Source: Dinochytrium kinnereticum (Eukaryota; Chytridiomycota; Chytridiomycetes; Chytridiales; Chytridiaceae). Taken from it: DNA of 64,000 bases. A program made the translations under genes and the position numbers. Of the stretch, positions 56,301 to 64,000 are shown one piece after another (the first letter of the stretch is position 1; each line of letters begins with the position of its first letter). Location of the stretch: positions 1 to 64,000 of the forward strand of contig JADGJT010000062.1 of the NCBI GenBank assembly GCA_027604005.1, read 5' to 3'. Below the pieces are notes generated by a model. The model was not told where the DNA came from, did not search any database, and saw only the letters and a program-made list of their open reading frames with translations.

Positions 56301-59121
56301 GAGAGAGAGACGGGGAAGGAGTCTTCGACGATAGAGTGAGTGGGCTTTGAGGTTAGGGAAGGTGGTGGTGCTGGATCAAGGACCGAGAAAGGGCGGTCGC
56401 GACGTACACCGTCCAAGGAGAAAACAGAGGAAGTGATTAAAGGCAAGGAGATAGTTCCGATTTCGTCCTCCCCTCTGAAGACAGAAGGCGGCACCTCATC
56501 ATTCCTAGGCATCAACATCTGCGCCGAACGTTCCATCGGGCTCTCATCTTTTGGTAGCGGCGCCGGCCTCTCTTCTTTCCTTGCTGCAGAGGTATCTTTG
56601 TGTTGTCGTGGAGTCTTGGGGGTCAGGTCGTCTTCAGCGGTTAAGGGACCCTCCTGGCTTCTAGTTATTGGCCAAGCATCCTTTCGGGGTGCCTCTTCTT
56701 TGGGTGGAGGCAACGGAGCAACTTTCGTCTCCACCGAGCTGACTTTGTCATTCTGAGTATCAGACGTCGTAGCGTCGCTAGAGGGAGCAACCCCTGCATA
56801 ATCCTTGACAACAGATCCAGGCACGAGAGCCTCATCGGTCCGAGAATCAATCTCCTTTACGAGGATATCCTTAGAGCCTACCAAACCATCATCCTTACAA
56901 CGGCCTAAGGCAACCGACAAACCAGCCTTTCCATCTACCTGCTGATCTACAACATCCTTCACTCGCAACCCCAAATCCTCAACCTCCATTCGCGACATCA
57001 CAACCGCTGAATCCCTACTCCCACTCACCTCCCCCTTCTCTATCCTCCCGACTCCCCTCTTCCCAACCTCATCCTTTCCATCCCCTCCCCCAACACTCCC
57101 CCCAAACTTTCTTGCAAGAGCAGCAACCCTCCCACGCTCCTTCCCGACAAAAGGCTCACCCTCCATCCTTCCCTCAAACACCCTAATCGCCTCAGAAACC
57201 TTTAACCTCCCAGAAGAAACAGGTGAATCCAATCCCTTCTTTCCTCCATCGCCAAGAGGAACCACTCGTCTCCCTCGAAGCGTTAAGCTGCCGACGGGAA
57301 GAAGGGATGGGTCAATTTGGTTTGTGAGACGCTGGGGAAGTGGGCGGTCTTGTGATGAAGGGGGTTGATCTGGTCTCGGAGGTCTAGGGGTCTGAATCTG
57401 GGTGGTGTTGGGTGTGGAGAATGAGTGTGGGGTGGATGAGAGAGGTGGGGGAGTGTCGGTTGCTGTGGGTTCCTGGACGAGTATTTTTGAGCCGACCCGT
57501 GGAGGGGCTTGTAAGGGCTTTGAGGATGAGGGTGGTGGGAGATGGGAGGAGAGATTAGCGGTGTTTGTAGAGTGATGAGGGACGTGGATGGGGTCGATGG
57601 TGGTGACGACGGGTTGCGGTGATGGCTTTGACTCTTCTTGGATGACGGTTCTTGGAGATGGTGACTGTGTAGAGGGCCTCTCAGTGAGAAGCTTTGCTAA
57701 AGCTTCCTGATCTTCCTGCCAAAGCAGGGACGAGGTCCTCCTAGGAGTAACCGGGGCAAACGTCAATGAAGGATCCGAGTTTGGGCAAGAGGAGCTGCGT
57801 GGAGGAGGGGTCGGTGAAAGATTCTGTGGTTGCTAAGGAACAAGATGAGTCGCCTTTCATCAAGAATAAGATATAGACTCACCTCTGATGTCTCAGTGGA
57901 TGAATATGGAATGTTGAGTGTTTCTGGCAGAGGTGATGGTGCTGTGGAAGACTGTGCGGGTGTGAGAGGGTGGGGAGGTGCTGGCGTCTTCAAGGCCAAA
58001 GCTGGCGTAGGAGATGATGGTGGTGGTGGTGATGCGATGGCTGGCATGTGTGATGTGAGAACCGTCTGCTTTGCAAGAGTTGCGTTCAGAGGAGCATCCT
58101 GCCTGGAGATGGCCTCCATGGCGGTAGCGACGGGCCTTTTTGCAGCAGCAGGAGCAACAGCAGCGGAAGCACAGGCGTCCAGCACCTCTGCCGCCGCCGC
58201 CGTCGTTGTCGTCGTCGTCGTCGTCGTCCTCTTGACGGTGTTCGTCGAGCCAGAAGCTGCAGGCGAGAATTTTCTTTCGTCCCTCCCCTCTGATTTCCGA
58301 CTGCTTGGAACCAGAACAGAAGCTTTGGTACCAGCCTTTGCGTCACCCACAACAGCCTGCCGTGTCGCTGTACCGACGGTTTTCACCATGCCGCCCCTGC
58401 CTCGAGCCTCAGTCTTAACCGCCTCAGAGGACGGCGCTGGAGGCTTCCGTGCGGCAGACGCTGGTGCGGACGATGAAGGCGCCTTGCTCCTTGAACGGGG
58501 CACACCGGGGGCAGCGGTCGAGGGTGCTGGCTGCTTCGGTCTCCTTTTGACGGCATCTGGAGCAGAAGGAAGGGGGTTGGCGGGTTTGGAGGAAGGGTGA
58601 AGGAGGGATACTTGTGATGATGATGCGGCGGAGAGTGTCCCACTGTGAGAACTTCCTCGTTGCATGGCAGGAGGCAAGGCCCTCGGGATTCGGCTCGATG
58701 ATCTGACGGTTGACTGCGATCGGGTGGTGGTGGAAGATGATGATGGCGTTAAGGAGACATGATTATCTTTCCTGGAGGATCTTTCGGAAGTGGCTGGTGC
58801 GGTGGGTTGAGATGCGATGGTGGAGACCGAGGCATGTTTACTCTGCCCTCTTGAGCGGGATGGAATAGGAAGGAGTGATGTTGACGCTGTGGAGCAGACG
58901 GAGGCATTTGAAGGCGAAGGTGACGGTGGGGGTTGGTAGCTGTGCAGTTGCTGGTGATGGTGGTGGTGCTGGGGGGCGGAATGATCCAGGAGTGCAGACG
59001 CATCCCCACTCCTGATGAGAGGGATGGAGTGGCGTCCTCCTCTTCCTCCAGGGCCATGACCTCCACCACTGCCGCTGCCGCTGCCGCCGTCGCTGTCAGC
59101 GTCAGCGTCAGCGTGGGGCAT
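53356..59121 (-). CDS. Large Rho guanine-nucleotide exchange factor with an interrupted DH domain
   Basis: Three exons (59121-57883, 57832-54423, 54346-53356; phases 0 and 2) give 1879 residues. The first 950 residues are disordered and rich in Ser, Pro and Thr. The DH domain starts near 961 (TDRVLQELLTTERTYIQELDTYL, NIQEVEELGRGILLPGIEV). It is interrupted by about 340 low-complexity residues and resumes near 1375 (VTAVAALFLWLLETGVFECYEYYV, then LVLPFQRLTRYAILFDRLL, rebuilt by splicing), ending in LLTQRLRKTVESCNEAA. The C-terminal region has PH-like strands and a closing helix (EEIVGWWKAINML). RhoGEFs load GTP on Rho or Cdc42, upstream of formins. The start at 59121 is the first ATG in the frame; the frame runs further upstream without one. 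Confidence 0.85.
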
Positions 59122-59881
59122 GCAGCGGCGGGTGGTGGTGATGGGGTGGTGTGAGAGAGGAGGGTGGTTGGGTGGTGGTGATGGGTGGGTGTCCGTCCCT
59201 CTGCCCTGCAGTCCGTCAGTCTTCAAAAACCAGTAAAAGAAAAAGGGGAAAATTGTCACTGGCTCAAAAATAATAATAATAAATTATTATTGTATATTTT
59301 TTAATGGCCAGATGGAGGGAGGCGGGAGGGAAGGCAACTCTCTCCCCCTCTCTCTCCCCCTCTCTCTCCTCCCCTCTCTCTTGCCAAAGGCAGGAGGCCG
59401 TCGTTGCACTCCTGCACAGATGGTTGACTTCCTTCCTTCCATGCGTGCGTGCGTGCGTGCGTGCGTGCGTGTGTGCAGTGCTGCTGCTGCTGCTGATAGA
59501 ACAATGAACGAGCAAACGAATGAATGAATGAATGAATGGGAGGGGAATCAGGGGGGCCGCTGATGCCTCTGCAGCTGCAGCAATTAACAATAAGAACAGA
59601 TGCGCTGGAGGCAGTTGTGCGTTATTTCTCGTTTTTATTTTTTATTGTTGTTCAAGCACAGCGTTTGAGTCATTTGCTGTCGAAATCAGCAATTGAAGCA
59701 GCAAAAGTCACGCCTTGTCACCCTTTGCCTCCCCCCGCACCTGCTCCAGCTATAAAATGGGGACCTCCCCTCCCTGCTGCCCCTCCCTCCATCGATATTC
59801 CCTCCGCACGCATCATTCATTGCATCAACTCCACTGCTCACCGCCTCTCGCCTTCACCCACGCACTTCTTACACACGCAGC
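59122..59881. other. Divergent promoter region (RhoGEF / DUF2408 gene)
   Basis: About 760 bp with several simple repeats: a CT-rich tract (about 59338-59380), (GCGT)n at about 59442-59472, (CTG)n at about 59479-59494 and (GAAT)n at about 59518-59537. Antisense frames over them are artefacts of the repeats. A TATA element faces the DUF2408 gene. Confidence 0.6.
59751..59757 (+). promoter_or_regulatory. TATA-box candidate of the DUF2408 gene
   Basis: The sequence tataaaa, in the context gctataaaatgg, lies 125-131 bp upstream of the start codon at 59882. It is a textbook TATA element at a fitting distance; unconfirmed by transcript data. Confidence 0.55.
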
Positions 59882-61960
59882 ATGATGGCCCCCCCCTTTG
59901 AGGAACAGCAGCAGACCGTGGTCACCGCCGCATCATCCGCTGACGCTGCCTCATCAACCATCGACAAGATCAAGTCCATGCAGGTGAGCATTCGTTTCCC
60001 ACTCCATCCCATCTGTCTCCCATCCCACTTGATTATTCATTCATTCAATCACCCCCTTCCCTCTTCGCCTCCACCCCCCACCCCCCTTGCCATACAACAC
60101 ACATCATATTAAATTCGCCTATTTTCTCCCTTATTTTCTGGTCCTCCTCCACCCACATCTCGTCTAAAAATGCATAAACAGAAGGCTTTCGGCTCAGCCA
60201 ACCCCACCAGCTCCACCTCTAAATCTACATCGGCCATGACTTCCATCCTCACCCATCTCTCCAAGGACATTCACGCTATCAAGAAGCATGGAAACCCTCT
60301 CTTCTCGGATGTGCAGGCCCTTGCTGATCGCACATGGAAGGCCACCATCACCGTTGAAGCTTACATTGAGAAGCTGAACAGGGAAAAGGAAATGGTACGG
60401 TTTTGGTTTGGTTTGGTTTTTTTTTTTTGAGTTTTTGTTTCTTTACTTTATCATTATTACTTCCTGCTCGCTTGAAGTGAATACGGCTAACCACATTCTT
60501 CCGAACCAAACAGCTCAACCAGCAGATTGACAACATCTGGTCAGACTTTGATGTCCTCATTCGACCCCTCTGGAGAATTGACGACTCGATCGTCCCCATA
60601 TATGACACTCTGGCCTCGCTCCGTCTTCAGCTTGAGAACCTTCAGGCCATGCAAAAGTTTTCCAAGGCCCCGGATTCAGAGGAATCGGCAGATGCTGCCC
60701 AGGGCTCCTTCTCGGCTGAGGAACGCGAGGCTGACCTTCACTCGATCCAAGAGCGCCTTCACAAGATTGAAAACGAGCATGTTATTGATGGAAAGTTTGT
60801 TGGCAAAGGATGGAAGGCGGGGGACCGCGTTCCGGGAGGGCAGGCCCTCGTAGCCAACCTTCTCGCTCGTTGCTATAAGCTTGTGAGGCAGCTTCAGGAG
60901 TCCGAGCCTGCTGGTGAGTTATATTTGGTCGTCATCGTTGATTTTGTTCTCCTTCACCTGCTGACTTTTAACAAAAAATCTAGTATCCCCCCGTCTATAT
61001 CCCCTCGAGAACCGCCTGCTCAACATCGTGTCGACGCTCGAAGCCTTCAAGCAGGCCCTGATATCCGGTGCTCTGATTGACCCCATCGAGCTTCGCATCC
61101 TCCAGGAGCATGTCCGAGACATTGACGCCAAGCGCGTGGACGGCAAATTTGTTGATGAGGAAGGGACTAACGAGATTCCTGAGGGGCAGGCCATCCTCAC
61201 TGGTCTTCTCGAGGAAGCTTATGACCTGATCCATGACTGCCTGTTGGAGATTGACCAGCAGCGTGGGCCAGACCCTATCGACGAGGTGGATGCGCTCCTT
61301 GAACGAGTCGCCGAGGTGCGCCAGATTGTTTCTGGGTACCTGGTGAGAAACCCCGAGAAGAGGGAGGCGGCTGAGAAAAAGGAGGACGAAGTGGTAAAGG
61401 AGGACCCTGAGGCCATGAAGAAGGCCACCGGCGGCCTTCTTGGATCCTCTTCGGCTGCTCTGTCTGCCCTCCGCGAAACGCTGGGTGAAGGCTACTCTTA
61501 CGTCCGCAACACTGCCGGCAAGCTGGAGGAAGGCATCGCCACCACCGTCTCCAAGAACACCTCCCGCCTTGTCTCTGCCGTCCGCTCAGGCCTGTCAAGC
61601 ATGAGCCACCTCCTAGGTTCCGTTGACCCTGTTGACCCCAGCCTCGCCAACGTTCACGCACGTCTCATCCGTCTCCAAAAGACGCTCCTTCGCCTCCGTA
61701 ACGACCGTGACGCTGAGGAAACTTCACGGTTTGCCATGGCTGGGATGGGCGGTGATTCGGGGCACCTTGACCTCGCAGCTGATCCTGCCAGGAGGATTGA
61801 GATTCGGACGCATGTTGCTGAGTTGGATGAGATTGATTCGCTGAGGGATGAGGAGACTGGGGACTTTGTGAATGAGGAGGGGGTTGCGCCGCAGGGACAG
61901 CAGGTGCTGAAGAGCTTGTATGAGGAGTGCTACCTCATTGCTTACGACTTGATCCGATGA
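59882..61960 (+). CDS. Fungal DUF2408-family protein with two copies of the domain
   Basis: Four exons (59882-59983, 60182-60394, 60514-60913, 60984-61960) give 563 residues. Two repeats share the pattern helix, D-G-K-F-V, then (P)-x-G-Q-A-L, then LL-x-x-x-Y-x-L: HVIDGKFVGKGWKAGDRVPGGQALVANLLARCYKLV near 250-290, and RVDGKFVDEEGTNEIPEGQAILTGLLEEAYDLI near 335-375. A third, weaker copy with DFVNEEGVAPQGQQVLKSLYEECYLI ends the protein. DUF2408 proteins are confined to fungi and of unknown function. The fold appears all-helical. The start could be 59882 or the next ATG at 59885. Confidence 0.85.
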
Positions 61961-62363
61961 GATGCTTTCAAGTCGTCTCTTTCCCCCCTCCCCCGTGGTT
62001 TCCCTTCTTCCTTCACCACTCCTTGCTGGTTGCTCTTACCTCCTGTTATATATTACATACGTTTCCGTCTTTTATGTTGTCTGTTGTTGCTTGTTGTGAA
62101 AATAAACTGAACATGTATGGACTCGCTGGATCCGTCCTGTCCCGCGCACGCGTGTGCAGTGCGGGCATTATCGCCTGTGCATCCCGTCCATCTGTCCGTC
62201 ATGGCGCGTTGTCAAGAGCAGCGGAGGGCGGACGAATCCTTTCCAGCCACCTCACGCTCTTTTCTGTTGGCTCTGCGCACCTCCAGAGGCAACATGCCCG
62301 AAAAAAAGAAGTAAATTTCTTTCACCACCTCCCAACAGCACACCTCTTCACCCTCACCTCACC
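61961..62363. other. Intergenic region between DUF2408 and MGM1 genes
   Basis: About 400 bp containing the DUF2408 3' end (T-rich, aataaac at 62100) and the MGM1 promoter. The hexamer near 62100 is a plausible polyadenylation signal. Nothing else was recognised. Confidence 0.5.
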
Positions 62364-64000
62364 ATGTATCGGGCGACAACGACCCGCATCGCCTCGCAAC
62401 GATCACCCGTCAGGAGACCCCTGAGGCCCTCGCTGAATCCCCTCCAGCCCCCATCGCCGCCCTCCTCATCGTCCTCCATCACAACCTCCTCCACCGCCAC
62501 AGCAAACCCTTTCCTCCACAGGCTGCATGCAGCCAGATCCAGGAACCAGTACCAGCGACAGAAGTATCAGCAGTATCAGCAGAGAAGGGGAATCTTCTCG
62601 TTACCGAGATTGGCTATGTCGTTGTTTAGGCTGCCTATGATGGTCATGGGCGCTGGCGCTGGCGCTGCCGGGTATGGGTATTATCGGGTTAATGGTTAGT
62701 TCTCTTGTTCTGATTTTTGGCTTGGAGGGGATGAGACGAGTGGATCTTCTGGCCTCTTTTGCAGCGCGGAGCTTCCAGGATGCATGTTTTCCCTGGCAGT
62801 GTCTTGTTCTAACCTCTCAACCTCCCCCTTCCATCCTCAGAGTTCTCCAAAGAGGTCGTTCCAGACTGGCTTCGAGACGCCTTAGGCCAAGCCAAAGACT
62901 GGGTCACCTCCATCGACCTATCTACCATCGAAATTCCCGAGATAACCATCCCCAAAACAGACCTCTCCAAGCTCCTTAACGTCCCCAAGGACGCCACCGC
63001 AGCCGCATTGCCAGGCATGGAGGAGGCGGCCAAGAATTTTCAGACCCTCACTGCGAACGCCACGGCGACTGCGAGCCTCATGTCTTCACCGGTGAATGGT
63101 GGTGCGGGTGCGGGTGCGGGTGGGGTGATGCCACCGCCTGATCAGGATCTCATGGTGTTGACGAAGAAGTTGATTGAGGTCAGGAATCTGTTGAAGACTG
63201 TGGATAATGCGGCGAATTTGCAGTTGCCGAGTATTGTTGTTATTGGGAGTCAGAGCTCTGGGAAGAGCTCGGTGTTGGAGGCGATTGTGGGGCATGAGTT
63301 TTTGCCAAAGTGAGTTTGGTGTTTTTTTGGTTTTGGTTTTCTGTTCTTTCAGGGGTTTGGTTGGGGGCAAAGGGCTGAGCGAAATGAACTGGTTGGGTTC
63401 CAGAGTTTCCTCTGAGATAGTGCTGTCTTGGCCACCGTTGTTAACTGTTTGTTTTTCTTTCTTTCTTTCTTTCTGTTGTGCAGGGGAAGTAATATGGTGA
63501 CTCGGAGACCGATTGAGCTGACGCTGATTCACACCGCGGATTCAAAGGAAGAGTACAGTGAGTTCCCGCAGTTGGGTCTCGGCAAGGTCCGAGATTTCAC
63601 TCAAGTCCAAAAGACCCTGACCGATCTGAACCTCGCCGTGTCTGACACCGAGTGCGTCTCTTCGACCCCCATCGAGCTTCGAATCTACTCTCCCAATATT
63701 CCAAACCTGACCCTCGTAGATCTTCCTGGGTATATTCAAATACATAACCGCAACCAGCCTGCCGCTCTGAAGGAGAAGATTGCTGATCTTTGTGAGGCTT
63801 ACATCAAGGAGCCTAACATTATCTTGGCGGTGTGCGCTGCGGATGTTGATTTGGCAAACTCGGAGGCGTTGAGGGCGAGCAGGAGGGTGGATCCTAATGG
63901 TCAGAGAACCATTGGTGTTATCACAAAGATGGACCTCGTTGAGCCTGATCGTGGGGTTGGGATCTTGCAAAACTCGGATTATCCTCTTCACCTTGGATAT
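62364..64000 (+). CDS. MGM1: Mitochondrial dynamin-like GTPase MGM1/OPA1 (5' part; runs off the window)
   Basis: Exons 62364-62694, 62841-63309 and 63484 to beyond 64000 keep phase, giving the first 439 residues. An Arg/Ser-rich presequence free of acidic residues ([15 protein letters not shown]) precedes a membrane segment ([20 protein letters not shown]), as in MGM1, where it anchors the long form in the inner membrane. The GTPase domain has G1 [10 protein letters not shown], the switch Thr region, G3 DLPGY and G4 TKMD. MGM1/OPA1 fuses inner mitochondrial membranes and maintains cristae. The intron after FLPK splits the GTPase domain between G1 and G2. The rest of the protein lies outside this window. 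Confidence 0.95.

Noticed and set aside
59301..59590. Several overlapping frames with His/Ala/Arg runs
   Set aside because: They are translations of (GCGT)n, (CTG)n and CT-rich repeats in all frames.

Overview
The window is a gene-dense stretch of nuclear DNA from a fungus. The evidence is the gene content: neuropathy-target-esterase homologue NTE1, dynamin-like MGM1, two Clr2-like silencing factors, a DUF2408 protein, a KN/TALE homeobox gene and a DAD-containing formin. Genes are split by many short introns, mostly 40-110 nt with GT-AG ends. An ABCA-type transporter, which most Dikarya lack, and a YihQ-like GH31 enzyme make an early-diverging lineage, such as a zoosporic (chytrid-type) fungus, the most likely source. 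That placement is inference. I rebuilt 21 complete genes and one 3'-truncated gene by joining exons whose splice phases agree and whose joins restore conserved domains. No rRNA, tRNA, transposon or CRISPR array was recognised.

Layout. 1-1095 is AT-rich simple sequence. 1096-9379 holds a secreted CAP/SCP protein, a D-2-hydroxyacid dehydrogenase, a protein with two ZNRD2-type zinc ribbons, a CoA-type Nudix hydrolase and the clamp-loader subunit RFC2. 9699-17324 is a tightly packed minus-strand run: ABCA half-transporter, ubiquitin C-terminal hydrolase and a GH31 enzyme that looks like a sulfoquinovosidase. 17734-20258 carries an MpaB/DUF2236 oxygenase and a 1-Cys peroxiredoxin. 20313-26201 is a head-to-tail pair of diverged Clr2-like genes. 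26358-36569 is all minus strand: NTE1, an unrecognised acidic protein and an HSDL2-like short-chain dehydrogenase. 37172-43031 is a convergent pair of paralogous HSL-type alpha/beta hydrolases. 43664-49980 holds a diaphanous-type formin and an intronless VOC-bicupin gene. 50609-64000 holds a KN homeobox gene, a very large RhoGEF, a DUF2408 protein and the 5' part of MGM1.

These genes do not form one pathway. Lipid-related functions recur (NTE1, ABCA, two HSL-type hydrolases, HSDL2-like enzyme, a candidate sulfolipid-sugar glycosidase), and the formin and RhoGEF could act in the same Rho-actin module, but physical linkage alone does not prove this. The points most worth a second look are the tandem Clr2-like pair, the GH31 enzyme carrying a sulfonate-binding signature, a one-base frame break inside the formin FH2 domain, the intronless VOC-bicupin gene and two GC-AG introns.
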